This document shows positions 1-10,292 of a DNA stretch of 64,000 nucleotides, one piece after another. Position 1 is the stretch's first letter, and the number at the start of each line of letters is the position of its first letter. The stretch lies in contig NZ_QYUN01000003.1 of NCBI RefSeq assembly GCF_003590875.1, forward strand, positions 496,001 to 560,000, in the 5' to 3' direction. Below the pieces are notes generated by a model. The model had not been told where the DNA came from, made no database searches, and saw only the letters and a program-made list of their open reading frames with translations. Source of the stretch: Noviherbaspirillum cavernae (lineage in GTDB: Bacteria; Pseudomonadota; Gammaproteobacteria; Burkholderiales; Burkholderiaceae_D). A program made the translations under genes and the position numbers.

Positions 1-104
1 CTCGATGCTTGTTGATGCAGGTATATAGTGACTATGCGGCGGCTGTGCGGCGGCCACGCGAAGGCTTTCCGGCGCGAAAGCAGGGTGCGCTGATGCGCCC
101 GCCA

Positions 105-2753
105 TCAACCCGGTTGCAGATGCGTTTTCAGCAAGGCCGTGAACTCGTCCGCCGCGATCGGCTTGCTGAAGTAGTAGCCCTGCATCTCGTCGCACGCGTG
201 TTCGCGCAGGAAGGCTTCCTGCTCCATCGTCTCGACGCCTTCGGCCACCACGGTGAGGCTCAAGGTCTTGCCCATCGCGATGATGGCTTCCGTGATCGCC
301 TTGTCGTCGGCGCTGGTGGCGATGTCGCGAATGAACGAGCGGTCCACCTTCAGCGTGTCGATCGGGAAGTTCTTGAGCTGGCCGAGCGATGAGTAGCCCG
401 TGCCGAAGTCGTCGATGGCCAGCCGCACGCCCATCGCCTTGATCGCCGTCAACAGCTTGATCGCGCGCTCCGGATGATGCACCACCATCCCTTCCGTGAT
501 TTCGATTTCGAGCAGGTGCGGCGCAAGGCCGGTCTCCGCCAGCACGGCGGCGATGTCGCCCAGCAGATTTTCGTCGGCAAACTGGCGCACGGAGAGATTG
601 ACCGCGACACAGATCGGCGGCAGGCCCTGCCGCTGCCACGCCATATTCTGTTCGCAGGCGGTGCGCAGCACCCATTTGCCGATCGGCACGATCATGCCTG
701 TTTCTTCGGCGACCGGGATGAAGCGGTTCGGCGCGACGGAACCCAGTTCCGCGTTCTGCCAGCGCAGCAGCGCCTCCACGCCGGTGATCGACCCCTTCTT
801 CAAATCGAGCTTGGCCTGATAGTGCAGCGAGAATTCATCGTGCTCCATCGCGTGCCGCAGGTTTGCTTCCAGCGTCAGGCGCTCCAGCGACAGCGTCTTG
901 ATATCGGTCGAATAGAACTGGAAATTGTTCTTGCCCTCTTCCTTCGCGTAGTACATCGCGATGTCGGCATTCTTCATCAGCGTCTGTTCATCCTGTCCGT
1001 GTTCGGGGAAGGTCGCGATGCCGATGCTGGCGGTGACGCGGCACTCCTGGCCCATCAGCATGATCGGCTTCAACGCTGCCGACAGTATCCTGCGCGCGAC
1101 GACAGCGATCTGCTCGCTGTCTTCCGACTCCTGGATCAGGATGACGAACTCGTCGCCGCCCAGCCGCGCCAGCACGTCGCTGGCGCGCAGCACCTGCTTG
1201 AAGCGCGCGGCGATCTCCTTCAACAGCCGGTCGCCCGCCTCATGGCCGAGTGTGTCGTTGACGAACTTGAAGCGGTCGAGGTCGATGAACAGCACCGCGA
1301 AGTTGCGCTTGTGGCGCTGCGATGTCGAGATCGCGTGATTCACCAGTTCGCTGAACATCAGACGGTTCGGCAGCCTGGTCAGACCGTCGTGCGTCGCGAG
1401 AAACTGGATGCGCTCCTCGGCGATCTTCTGCTCGGTGATTTCGCGCGACACGCCGCGATAGCCGAGGAACTGCCCCTCGTTGTCCACCACCGGTTCGCCG
1501 CTGACGCTGATGTAGTAAGGCCGGCCGCCGGGCAGCAGGCGGTACATGATGACGTCGCGGAACGATTCGCCACCGTCAAGCAGCACGCGATGCGCATCCC
1601 AGCCGCCGCCGGCCTGGATTTCCAGCTCCGTCTCCCACGGCCGCCGCCCGAGGAAGGAACGCTGCGTCGCCATCACGTTGGTATGGCGGCTGTCCATGCG
1701 CGTGTAGCGGAACTCGCTGTCCTGTTCCCAGTACCAGTCGGTGGAGAGATTGGTCAATCCGCGAAAGCGCGCCTCGCTCTCGCGCAATGCCCGCTCCACC
1801 TTGCGCCGTTCGGTCACGTCGCGCAGCATGCCGCGAAATCCTGACGGCTCGCCGTCGGCATTGACGATGAGCTTCACCGAACCTTCGCTGACTACCTTGC
1901 GGCCATCCTTGCGTATTGTTTCCCAGTCATAGCCGTTTGACGGCACGCCGGTCTGATAGACCTCGTTGAATGCCTTCAGCACACGCACCGCGACTTCGGG
2001 CGACTGGAAGTCGCGATAGCTGCGCCCGATCACTTCGCTTTCGTCGTAGCCGACCATGCGGCAGAAGGCCCTGTTGACGAGCACGTAGTTTCCCTGCCGG
2101 TCGACTTCGTAGTATGCGTCTTCGATGGTTTCGAGAATGTTGCGATACTTCTCCTCGCTCTCTCGCAGCGCCTGTTCGGCCTTGCGGCGTTCGGCCTCGC
2201 GCGCGAAATTGCCGAGCGCGAAAGAGATGTTGCGCGCCATGCGTTCGATCAGCTCGATCGTTTCGGCGTCGAATGCATTCCTTTCGATGGAGTAAAAGAC
2301 CAGCACGCCGATCACGCGTTCATCGAGCAGCAACGGTACCGCCGCGCCCGAGTGGATTCCGCCGCGCCGCGCCGAGTCGTGCCATGGCCGCGTGCGCTCG
2401 TCGTTCAGGAAGTCGTTGCTGTGGCAGGCGACGCCGCTGCGGTATGCAAGGCCGACCAGCCCTTGGCCCTGCTCGGAATCCGCGTCGATCGAAATGCCGG
2501 CACCGCCGCCGATCTTCTGCGCCTGCGTGCCGGCGACCGCGACCACCTTGATCGCCCCGCTGTCGGCGTCGGGAATGGCAATGGCCGTGACACGGAATTT
2601 TCCGCCATCGACGGCGGCATGGCACACGCGCTCATACAGTTCGGGCGCCACCGTGGCGCGCAGGATTGCCTCGTTGGTCGCGTTCAATACGGCGTACATG
2701 GCGACGAGGTGGCGCAGCCTTTCGTCGTCCCGGTCGAGTGAATCGATCTTCAC
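105..2753 (-). CDS. GAF-PAS-PAS-GGDEF-EAL cyclic-di-GMP signalling protein
   Basis: This 882-residue cytoplasmic protein combines synthesis and hydrolysis modules for cyclic di-GMP. Reading from the N-terminus: a GAF-like sensor (about 20-185), two PAS domains (about 198-315 and 325-445), a GGDEF domain with intact GGDEF at 532-536, and an EAL domain starting with EALLR at 660. An RxxD inhibitory site (RASD, 523-526) lies five residues before GGDEF. The EAL domain keeps the IDDFGTGYSSL and AEGVE motifs, so hydrolysis is likely possible. No membrane segment is visible. The start is GTG, preceded by a GGGGGA ribosome site; the next in-frame Met would cut into the GAF region. Which activity dominates cannot be told from sequence. 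Confidence 0.95.
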   Translation of the reverse strand: MKIDSLDRDDERLRHLVAMYAVLNATNEAILRATVAPELYERVCHAAVDGGKFRVTAIAIPDADSGAIKVVAVAGTQAQKIGGGAGISIDADSEQGQGLVGLAYRSGVACHSNDFLNDERTRPWHDSARRGGIHSGAAVPLLLDERVIGVLVFYSIERNAFDAETIELIERMARNISFALGNFAREAERRKAEQALRESEEKYRNILETIEDAYYEVDRQGNYVLVNRAFCRMVGYDESEVIGRSYRDFQSPEVAVRVLKAFNEVYQTGVPSNGYDWETIRKDGRKVVSEGSVKLIVNADGEPSGFRGMLRDVTERRKVERALRESEARFRGLTNLSTDWYWEQDSEFRYTRMDSRHTNVMATQRSFLGRRPWETELEIQAGGGWDAHRVLLDGGESFRDVIMYRLLPGGRPYYISVSGEPVVDNEGQFLGYRGVSREITEQKIAEERIQFLATHDGLTRLPNRLMFSELVNHAISTSQRHKRNFAVLFIDLDRFKFVNDTLGHEAGDRLLKEIAARFKQVLRASDVLARLGGDEFVILIQESEDSEQIAVVARRILSAALKPIMLMGQECRVTASIGIATFPEHGQDEQTLMKNADIAMYYAKEEGKNNFQFYSTDIKTLSLERLTLEANLRHAMEHDEFSLHYQAKLDLKKGSITGVEALLRWQNAELGSVAPNRFIPVAEETGMIVPIGKWVLRTACEQNMAWQRQGLPPICVAVNLSVRQFADENLLGDIAAVLAETGLAPHLLEIEITEGMVVHHPERAIKLLTAIKAMGVRLAIDDFGTGYSSLGQLKNFPIDTLKVDRSFIRDIATSADDKAITEAIIAMGKTLSLTVVAEGVETMEQEAFLREHACDEMQGYYFSKPIAADEFTALLKTHLQPG

Positions 2754-3161
2754 GCCATTCCCCCGAACGGCAGCAACGTCCTGCCGGCGGCGTCACCCGT
2801 CGTCATCCCAATCCCCATTGCTTGTCCCTCTTGTATTTTATTCATGAGACTTTAGCCAATCGACATCATATAAGCAACAGCAAGTGGCCATGAATTCGCA
2901 GTGCGCGCAACGGTACGACGGCTTCACATTGACGATGATGCAACAACCACTTTGAACCATTTTGCGCGCGGAGCAGAAGCGGAAATGCTGCCGGCCGTTC
3001 GGCATCGACACTTGCAAGCTATCGGAACGGCGGAGTGCCGGCGTGAAGGATGGCGAGCATGGGCAGGACAGCGATGTGGAGGATTACGGCGGCCGACAGG
3101 AGATCACGAAATCGGCAATCGGATGAGAGCATGCATGGACTTGAACGTCATGCACATCAGG
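2754..3161. other. Intergenic stretch, no gene seen
   Basis: This gap separates two minus-strand genes. The short open frames on the plus strand lack ribosome sites and have arginine- and histidine-rich composition typical of chance frames. It probably holds the promoter of the upstream GGDEF-EAL gene near 2830-2880, where the sequence is AT-richer. I saw no terminator or repeat. Confidence 0.5.
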
Positions 3162-3980
3162 CTACGCGAGGCCCGTCTTCACCCAATTGCTTGAAACGCG
3201 TTCAAACCCCTCGCTTGCGGCAAGTCCGAAAGCAGCCTGCGGCTCCCTCCATTCATACCGCTCGATCAGGATGCGCGACGGCGCGATGCGAAGCACGTTG
3301 AACGAATTGGGTTCCCCTCTGACACGCGTGGATGTCGCGGTTCCGGCCTGAACGACCAACGCGGAGTACTCCTCGATCCTGTATCTCTCCGAAGTGCTTC
3401 TCGCATGCCCGACATGCATGTGCCCGGAAAGCAGCACGTCGGCTCCACAATGTGCAAACGCATTCATGGCAACCGTGGCTCGTCCCACCAGGTCCCGCGT
3501 GCCGTATGGCGTCGGCAAATCGAAGGGATGATGCGTCACGACGATCTTGACGATATGGCTGTCCAGTGCACACAGCCGTGCGCGGACACGCGCAATCTGT
3601 TCTTCGTTGATGCGGCCATCCTTGATGGTGAGGGAGCGCGCCGTATTGATGCCAAGCACAGCGACCTCGTCATCGAGATGGAACGGCTCCAGATCGGGCG
3701 TGATGTAGCGCCGGTATTTCACGAGCGGCTTCAGGAATCGTGCAAACACGTTATGCATGGAGATGTCGTGGTTGCCGGGTACGACGATCTGCGGTGTCGG
3801 CAGGGTATCGAGGAACATCCTGGCTTGCCTGAATTCCGCCGTGCGGGCGCGTTGGGTCAGGTCTCCGGACACCACGACCAGGTCCGGGCCGATGTCTGCC
3901 ACGAGCCTGGTCAACGGCGCGATCACGGCCTGGTCGACGCGACCGAAATGCAGATCGGACAAATGGACAAGCGTGCGCAT
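3162..3980 (-). CDS. Metallophosphoesterase of the calcineurin-like / CpdA type
   Basis: The 272-residue protein carries the full set of binuclear metallophosphoesterase motifs in order: DLH near residue 9 (D-x-H), SGDLTQRA (GD), GNHD, THHP and GHMHVGH. This class includes cyclic-AMP phosphodiesterase CpdA and related enzymes; the exact substrate cannot be assigned. It starts four bases after the stop of the lipid-kinase gene upstream, with a GGGAG ribosome site inside that gene's last codons, so the two are translationally linked. No signal peptide is seen. The pairing with a diacylglycerol-kinase-like gene suggests a shared role in lipid or phosphoester turnover, which is inference. Confidence 0.9.
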   Translation of the reverse strand: MRTLVHLSDLHFGRVDQAVIAPLTRLVADIGPDLVVVSGDLTQRARTAEFRQARMFLDTLPTPQIVVPGNHDISMHNVFARFLKPLVKYRRYITPDLEPFHLDDEVAVLGINTARSLTIKDGRINEEQIARVRARLCALDSHIVKIVVTHHPFDLPTPYGTRDLVGRATVAMNAFAHCGADVLLSGHMHVGHARSTSERYRIEEYSALVVQAGTATSTRVRGEPNSFNVLRIAPSRILIERYEWREPQAAFGLAASEGFERVSSNWVKTGLA

Positions 3981-3984
3981 GGCA

Positions 3985-4950
3985 TCACTCCCGTGCTTCC
4001 CCGGCTTCGTTCAATGGCGGCGCGATCACGGTCAACGCCTTTGGCAGTATGCGGTAACGCAACGGCGTCTCCATCACAGTAACCTCGCCGTCAATCGCGA
4101 CACGCAATCGCTTCTTCCGCGAGTCGATCTCGATTTCCTCGACTGTCAGCATGTCGAAATCCCGCGCCTGGCGCAACCGCCCGAACAGGGTCTGGATCCC
4201 AAGCATGAACAGCCCGAAACGTCCAACGCGCCGCGGCATGTACAGACCGAGGTGGCCCCCATCGAGAGCGTTGCGCCCGCCGATGTTGAAACCCTCCATG
4301 ACGTACTCGTTGTTGCCGATAAAAATGAACGGCGTACTTCGATGATGCGTCTTGTTGTCGGTCGTCAGGCGCACGTCGAGGAACGGATAGCGCCGCAGTC
4401 CCATCATGGCTGCCCAGCCAAAGGCGCGCCATTTCCCCCAGCCCAACCGCCTTTGCTGCTTCTCGCGATCGCGCACTACGTCAGGATAGATGCCCAGACT
4501 GGAGTTATTGAGGAAGAGACTGTCATTGACTTTGCCGGCATCAATCCTGAGCAGATGTCCGTCAGCAATATTGCGTATCGCATCGTCCAGCTCCAGCGGT
4601 ATGTGCATATCCTTTGCAAAGTGATTCAGCGTTCCGAGCGGCAGCACACCCAGCGCAATGTCAGTCCCTTCCAATGCCGCGCCAACCGCATTGATCGTGC
4701 CATCGCCGCCACCCGCAACGATCACCCGCGGCTTGCGCGACACGGCATCCTGCACGGCTGCCAGGATTTCAGCGCCGCTTCCTGCAAGCGTTACCTTTGC
4801 GTTGAGCCCGGCGAGTCTGAACTGTTTCACCAAATCATTGACCCATTCTTCCGTATAGCCGGCACCGGAAGATGCGTTGATGATGACAGGAATCAAGTCT
4901 GACGATTGCATCTGGTTATTCCATGAGAAGTGTGCCTGGATGCGGTCCAT
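3985..4950 (-). CDS. Diacylglycerol kinase family lipid kinase (YegS-like)
   Basis: The 321-residue protein belongs to the DAGK catalytic family, soluble kinases that phosphorylate lipids such as diacylglycerol, phosphatidylglycerol or sphingoid bases. The nucleotide-binding motif GGGDGTINAV lies near residue 80, followed by GVLPLGTLNHFAKD, the usual family signature. The C-terminal part forms the beta-sandwich half typical of YegS/BmrU proteins. The start is uncertain: the first ATG (4950) has no clear ribosome site, and Met-14 is an alternative. It is the first gene of a pair with the phosphoesterase downstream. The actual lipid substrate is unknown. Confidence 0.9.
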   Translation of the reverse strand: MDRIQAHFSWNNQMQSSDLIPVIINASSGAGYTEEWVNDLVKQFRLAGLNAKVTLAGSGAEILAAVQDAVSRKPRVIVAGGGDGTINAVGAALEGTDIALGVLPLGTLNHFAKDMHIPLELDDAIRNIADGHLLRIDAGKVNDSLFLNNSSLGIYPDVVRDREKQQRRLGWGKWRAFGWAAMMGLRRYPFLDVRLTTDNKTHHRSTPFIFIGNNEYVMEGFNIGGRNALDGGHLGLYMPRRVGRFGLFMLGIQTLFGRLRQARDFDMLTVEEIEIDSRKKRLRVAIDGEVTVMETPLRYRILPKALTVIAPPLNEAGEARE

Positions 4951-5435
4951 GGGACATCAGCTTTCAATACGGAATCTTGATGTCGTGTGATGTATATGTC
5001 GCATTGTGAAGTACAGTATCTTCAGTATTCCTGCAGACGTTGTCCATTCCTGTTTTGTGCCGGGCAAGCCAGTGCTCCCGACAAGTCGAAGGAAACTCCC
5101 GCCGCCAGCATCCAGAGACGGACGTTGCGAATCGAAATCACTCCTGCAAGCCTCGTCATCGCTCTCCTTGAGACGGGCCGCATTCAACTCCTGCCGGCTC
5201 TTCCGATTCTCGTCGCGGCGTTGACGATCGCCGGGACATTGAGCCCGGCTGTCCAATGGCCGGAAGGGTGCGACACGCGAACCATAATGCTCACCTTCCG
5301 GGAAAGCGGCATGTCGGCTTTGCATCGCAAACGCACTACAATGGTTCCGTCTTTTTGTACTCCATTTGATGGAGCTTCCGACCGCCACCAGGAACGTATC
5401 GGCACCACCATATCCTTCCTTGCTCCCGACCAGTC
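4951..5435. other. Divergent intergenic region, no gene seen
   Basis: This region separates the minus-strand lipid kinase from the plus-strand hydratase gene, so it should hold two divergent promoters. The open frames that cross it in other phases run into the hydratase and have no ribosome sites, so I read them as chance frames. A TACAAT hexamer near 5335 could be a -10 box for the hydratase, but I found no well-spaced -35. Confidence 0.45.
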
Positions 5436-6242
5436 ATGTCCCAAAACCGATCCTCCGTCACCGCCGCAGCCAGCATCCTCGCAGCGCGCCGCACGAGCAA
5501 TGAACAAGGGCCGCGTCTGCCCGAATCGTGCCGCCCGCTCGACACGGACACCGCCCTCGCCATCCAGGCCGCCGTCACCGCGCAGCTTGGCGAACGCATC
5601 GGCGGCTGGAAATGCGGCATGCCGGTTCAGGGCGCAACCGTCCTGGCGCCTATCCATGCCGGCACCATCCACACCGCAAGTCCATGCGCGGCGTTGGCAC
5701 GTACCGGACAGGTACGGATCGAGCCGGAACTCGCCTTCATCCTCGGCCATGACCTGCCGCCACGCGATGCACCCTACAGCACCGCAGAAGTCGATGCCGC
5801 GATCACCCGCACGCATCTGGCGCTGGAATTGATCGACAGCCGCTACAGCAATCCGGGCGAAGCCGACTTCGCCGAGAATCTGGCCGATGGCTTGCTCAAT
5901 CAAGGCCTGTTCATCGGGCCGCAGGTGGATGGCGAGAAGGCACGCATGACCGGCGCGATGCCGATCAGCGTGACGCTGGAATCGGGCGAGGCAACGCAAC
6001 TGGACGGCCGCCATCCGAATGCGGAACCGCGTGCGCCGCTGTACTGGCTGGTTGAATTCCTGCGCAGCAAGGGCCAGGGCTTGCGCGCCGGCCAGGCCGT
6101 GATCACCGGCTCCTACGCCGGCAGCTTCGATGTGCCTGCGGAGCAGGAGATCACGATTCGATACGGCGAGCTCGGCGTGCTGAAGGTGCGTTTTGCCCCC
6201 GCGGCACCGCCAGCACCGCCGGCACCAACAGCGCCGACATGA
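5436..6242 (+). CDS. 2-keto-4-pentenoate hydratase / fumarylacetoacetate hydrolase-fold protein
   Basis: The 268-residue protein matches the 2-oxopent-4-enoate hydratase (MhpD/XylJ/DmpE) family, which adds water to 2-hydroxy-dienoates at the end of aromatic meta-cleavage routes. Visible family motifs are GGWKCGMP near residue 50, EPELAFILG near residue 100 (metal-binding acidic residues) and ALELIDSRY. The C-terminal tail is Ala/Pro-rich (AAPPAPPAPTAPT), which is unusual and probably disordered. Its stop overlaps the start of the helicase gene by four bases (ATGA). No other meta-cleavage genes are nearby, so the substrate is open. The start has no strong ribosome site. Confidence 0.85.
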   Translation: MSQNRSSVTAAASILAARRTSNEQGPRLPESCRPLDTDTALAIQAAVTAQLGERIGGWKCGMPVQGATVLAPIHAGTIHTASPCAALARTGQVRIEPELAFILGHDLPPRDAPYSTAEVDAAITRTHLALELIDSRYSNPGEADFAENLADGLLNQGLFIGPQVDGEKARMTGAMPISVTLESGEATQLDGRHPNAEPRAPLYWLVEFLRSKGQGLRAGQAVITGSYAGSFDVPAEQEITIRYGELGVLKVRFAPAAPPAPPAPTAPT

Positions 6243-8716
6243 TCGACGCTGCTGCACTCCTCGGACGCTTCCGTCCGCGCATCACGCTGCAAACCCTGAG
6301 CCGTGGCGACGGCCTGCTGGGGATGCGGCCTTCCGGCCAGTTCGGCCCGCGCGGCGGCAATGTGACGGTGGCGCAGATCGACTGGATCTACGTCACCGAT
6401 GATGGCATTCGCTGGGAGATACCGGCGCCGTCAACGATACTGAACCGTCGCCCTTCTTCCTCGCAATTCCTGGAGGATGAACAGGGGCGGCGTGTGCTGC
6501 TGCGCGACCTTGATGCCGAAGCGGATGCACTGGATCGGGTGTGGGACCTGGGCCTGCTGCCGCTGCCCGCTGACACCTTGCAGTGGCGCTCCGATAAGAG
6601 CGAGAGCGAGCACGTGCACGGACCCTTGTGGACGCTGGTGCAGGAGGATTTCTTCGGCGATTTCTGGGCGGAGAAGCTGCCCGAGCTGCAGGCCGAAGCT
6701 TGGGCCGTGGTGGTGCGCCCCGGTTTTGCGCACGAGAGCGTGCCGGTCGAGGCCTGGCACCTGATCGTCAACCCCGCAACGGGCGAAGTGCTGGGCAAGG
6801 AAGTGGCGGCGCGCATGCGGGGCCGCACACCCACCATCACACCCCTCGATCAAACGACCCATGAAGGCTCATGGCTGCTGACGCTCGGGATCGAGATCGA
6901 CGGCCAGATGCTGGATCTGGTGCCGCTGCTGGTCACCCTGCTGCAACGCGATGCACGCTGGCTGGATGCGAAAAAGCTGGCCGCGATCGACGACAAGGAA
7001 CTGGTGCGCCTGCGCGCGCCCGGCGGCCGGCGCATCGATGCATTGGCAGCGCCGCTCAAGGCGATCGTTGCCGGCATGCTGGACTTGCTGACCGACCCGC
7101 GTCGCAGGGAAGGACCGCTGCCGCTGTCGTCCTGGGACGCGCAGCGATTCGACATCATGTGCGCGAGCCTGCTGGAGACGCAGCGCGAACGTGCCGGCGC
7201 ACACGGCGCATGGCAGCTGCAAGGCGACGCAGGATTGCGCGCATTGGCGCAGCGGCTGAACACCGCCGGCGGCATGCAGGCAATCGAGCCGCCGTCCGGC
7301 CTGGGCGTGCGCTTGCGCCCCTATCAATTGCATGGCGTGGCGTGGTTGCAATACCTGCGCGAGCATCATCTGGCCGGCATCCTGGCCGACGACATGGGCC
7401 TGGGCAAGACGGCGCAGGCGCTCGCGCACCTGTTGCTTGAAAAGCAGTCTGGCCGGCTCGGCTGTCCCGCGCTGGTCGTGCTGCCGACCTCGCTGGTGTT
7501 CAACTGGCAAGCCGAGGCCAGGCGCATGGCGCCGAGTCTGCGCGTGCTGACCTTGCAGGGCGCCGACCGCGCGGACGATTTCTGCCGCATGGCCGAACAC
7601 GATGTCGTGCTGACCACCTATCCATTGCTGTGGCGCGATATTTCCGCGTTGAAGATGCAGCCATTCCACCTGCTGATCCTGGATGAGGCGCAAACGATAA
7701 AGAACGCCGCCAGCCGCAGCGCCGGCGCGGTGCGCAGGCTGCAGGCGCGCCATCGCCTGTGCATTACCGGCACGCCGCTGGAAAATCACCTGGGCGAATT
7801 GTGGACGCAGTTTGATTTCCTGATGCCGGGTTTTCTCGGCGATGCGCGCAGCTTCGCGCGCCGGTGGCGCAGGCCGATCGAGGTCAATGGCGAAACGCTG
7901 CGGGCGCAATTGCTGGCGCAACGGGTGCGGCCCTTCATCCTGCGTCGTCGCAAGGAAGAAGTCGCTGCCGAGCTGCCGCCCAGAACCGAAGTCGTCAAGC
8001 GCGTGCAATTGCAGGGCCATCAGCGCGATCTCTACGAAAGCGTGCGCGTCGCCGCCGATGAACAGGTGCGCCGCATCCTGCAACGCAAGAGCTTTGCCGG
8101 CGCACAAATCACCATCCTCGATGCGCTGCTGAAACTGCGGCAAGTATGCTGCGATCCCTATCTGCTCAAGGGCATCACGCCACACGACGACATGGAACGC
8201 GCCAAGCTGGAAATGCTGCGCGACCTGCTGCCCGCCCTGGTGGCCGAGGGCCGCCGGATTCTGGTGTTCTCCCAGTTCACCGAAATGCTGGGCCTGATCG
8301 AGGCGGAACTGGACGCGCTGCAATTACCGTGGCTGGCATTGACCGGCAAGACGCCGCCTGCGGCGCGCGGCGCAGTGGTGGCGCAATTCCAGGACAAGAG
8401 CGTGCCGATCCTGTTGATCAGCCTGAAGGCCGGCGGCGTCGGGCTCAACCTCACCGCTGCCGACACCGTGATCCACATGGACCCGTGGTGGAACCCTGCG
8501 GTGGAGGAACAGGCCACCGCCCGCGCCCACCGCATCGGGCAGGCACAAACCGTATTCGTCTACAAGTTGGTGGTCGAGGGCAGCATCGAGGAGCGCATGC
8601 TGGAACTGCAGGCGCGCAAGTCAGCGCTGGCAGAAGGCGTGCTCGGCAGCGATGCAGGATTGGCGCAGAAGTTCAGTGCCGACGATCTGCAGGCCTTGCT
8701 CGCGCCATTGGGGTGA
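6239..8716 (+). CDS. SNF2-family DNA helicase/ATPase
   Basis: This 825-residue protein is a Swi2/Snf2 ATPase of the bacterial DEAD/DEAH-type group. The N-terminal 350 residues are an accessory domain. The motor follows with Walker A in DDMGLGKTAQ (about residue 385), Walker B DEAQ, motif III TGTPLEN, and the second lobe with motif V/VI in KAGGVGLNLTAADTVIHMD and ARAHRIGQ. All motor motifs are intact. Such proteins move along duplex DNA and remodel bound proteins or RNA polymerase. It overlaps the hydratase stop by four bases, implying translational coupling, though the two functions are unrelated. The precise cellular role is unknown. Confidence 0.93.
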   Translation: MIDAAALLGRFRPRITLQTLSRGDGLLGMRPSGQFGPRGGNVTVAQIDWIYVTDDGIRWEIPAPSTILNRRPSSSQFLEDEQGRRVLLRDLDAEADALDRVWDLGLLPLPADTLQWRSDKSESEHVHGPLWTLVQEDFFGDFWAEKLPELQAEAWAVVVRPGFAHESVPVEAWHLIVNPATGEVLGKEVAARMRGRTPTITPLDQTTHEGSWLLTLGIEIDGQMLDLVPLLVTLLQRDARWLDAKKLAAIDDKELVRLRAPGGRRIDALAAPLKAIVAGMLDLLTDPRRREGPLPLSSWDAQRFDIMCASLLETQRERAGAHGAWQLQGDAGLRALAQRLNTAGGMQAIEPPSGLGVRLRPYQLHGVAWLQYLREHHLAGILADDMGLGKTAQALAHLLLEKQSGRLGCPALVVLPTSLVFNWQAEARRMAPSLRVLTLQGADRADDFCRMAEHDVVLTTYPLLWRDISALKMQPFHLLILDEAQTIKNAASRSAGAVRRLQARHRLCITGTPLENHLGELWTQFDFLMPGFLGDARSFARRWRRPIEVNGETLRAQLLAQRVRPFILRRRKEEVAAELPPRTEVVKRVQLQGHQRDLYESVRVAADEQVRRILQRKSFAGAQITILDALLKLRQVCCDPYLLKGITPHDDMERAKLEMLRDLLPALVAEGRRILVFSQFTEMLGLIEAELDALQLPWLALTGKTPPAARGAVVAQFQDKSVPILLISLKAGGVGLNLTAADTVIHMDPWWNPAVEEQATARAHRIGQAQTVFVYKLVVEGSIEERMLELQARKSALAEGVLGSDAGLAQKFSADDLQALLAPLG

Positions 8717-8841
8717 TGGCACTTGCTGCCGGCATGCTCCGACGCCGGATGATGCCGCAGAATTCCTGTCAACGCTTGCGCCTGTGAGGTTCGGATGGAT
8801 CACATGCCGCAGCGCTGACGATTGATATATATTCTTTCCGC

Positions 8842-10179
8842 ATGAACGCGCAAACACCCGCCCTGATGCCCGACTTCGCAGATCTGCTGCTCGACGCCGT
8901 ATTCATGGTCGATGTTCTCGGACGCATCGTGTACGTCAGCGCGGCATGCGAGCGTATCTTCGGCTACACGCCCGGCGAGATGATCGGCAGGGAATTGTTT
9001 GACTTCCTCGCGCCGGAAGACCGCGCGACGACCAGGGACGAAGCCAAACAGGTCATGGCCGGGTACCCGCGGATCGGTTTCGAAAACCGCTATGTCCGCA
9101 AGGATGGCCGTCGCGCCAGCATCATGTGGTCCGCCCGCTGGTCCGAAGCCGACCAGTTGAGAATTGGTGTCGCACGCGACGTCACGAAGCGAAAACACGC
9201 CGAAGCGATGCAGGCAGCCACGTATGCCATCTCCGAAGCTGCGCACACGGCCGGCGACCTCGTGGCGCTGTTCCGCGAAATTCACCGGATCATTGCCGAG
9301 CTGCTGCCTGTTGCCGGTTTCACCATCGCGATGTGCGACGCACACACCGGCCGGCTCGCGTTTCCCTACCCCCTTGACGATCAAGCCGACGCGCCCGCCG
9401 AACAGGAAGCGATCGCGAGCCGGATGTGTACCGACGTCATCGGCAGCGGGCAATCGAAACTGCTGCACCACCGATCGCCGGCTGCCTTGTCCGATGCTTC
9501 CGCATCTTCCGGCGGCAGTGCATCCTGGCTGGCCGTACCGCTTTTTTCGCAACAAGGCGCAATGGGCGCATTGATCGTGAAGAGCCGCGCCGGCACGTTC
9601 TACACCGAGCAAGACCAGGAGCTGCTGCAGTTCGTCTCGACACAGGTGGCAACGGCCATCGAGCGCAAGCAACTGCACGCGGAACTCCTGAGGATGGCGC
9701 AATACGACGCGCTGACCGGCCTGCCCAACCGGCGCCTGTTCCATGACCGGATGGAGATCGCGCTCGCCAGAAACCGGCGCGAACAGAAGCGGGTGGCGGT
9801 GCTCTACGTCGATCTGGACGACTTCAAGCGTGTCAACGACTTGCTCGGCCATGCAGCCGGTGATCTGCTGCTGCAGGAAGTCTCGCGACGGCTGACGCAG
9901 TGCGTGCGCGAGGAAGACACTGTCGCCCGCCTGGGCGGCGACGAGTTTGTGGTGCTGCTGGAGCATGTGCCGCTGCCCGGAGACGCCGCGATCGTCGCGG
10001 AAAAGATCCGGAGTGCGGTCAGTCAGCAGGCAAGCATCGACGGACAACAGCTCCGGATGCTGCCGAGCATCGGCATTGCGTTCCATCCCGACCATGGCGA
10101 TGACGCGGAGCAGCTTCTGAAGCACGCCGACAAGGCGATGTACTCGGCAAAAACGGTCAAGGTTCGCGGGTCGGAATAG
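8842..10179 (+). CDS. PAS-GAF-GGDEF diguanylate cyclase
   Basis: The 445-residue cytoplasmic protein has an N-terminal PAS domain (about 8-125), a GAF domain (about 135-275) and a C-terminal GGDEF domain with intact GGDEF at 365-369. An RxxD product-inhibition site (REED) lies five residues before it, so feedback control by cyclic di-GMP is expected. There is no EAL domain, so it should only synthesise the second messenger. The signal sensed by PAS or GAF is unknown. The start ATG lies just after an AT-rich stretch without an obvious ribosome site, so the exact start is tentative. It is a single-gene unit between the helicase and the convergent lrp-type gene. Confidence 0.93.
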   Translation: MNAQTPALMPDFADLLLDAVFMVDVLGRIVYVSAACERIFGYTPGEMIGRELFDFLAPEDRATTRDEAKQVMAGYPRIGFENRYVRKDGRRASIMWSARWSEADQLRIGVARDVTKRKHAEAMQAATYAISEAAHTAGDLVALFREIHRIIAELLPVAGFTIAMCDAHTGRLAFPYPLDDQADAPAEQEAIASRMCTDVIGSGQSKLLHHRSPAALSDASASSGGSASWLAVPLFSQQGAMGALIVKSRAGTFYTEQDQELLQFVSTQVATAIERKQLHAELLRMAQYDALTGLPNRRLFHDRMEIALARNRREQKRVAVLYVDLDDFKRVNDLLGHAAGDLLLQEVSRRLTQCVREEDTVARLGGDEFVVLLEHVPLPGDAAIVAEKIRSAVSQQASIDGQQLRMLPSIGIAFHPDHGDDAEQLLKHADKAMYSAKTVKVRGSE

Positions 10180-10292
10180 GCGTCGGCGAATCAGGCCTGC
10201 CGATTTTCAATTGGTGGGCGCACCGCTGCCAGGGAGATCGTGCGCATCAAGGATGCGCATAGACGATATGCGGAATCCCGACAAAGCCGGCC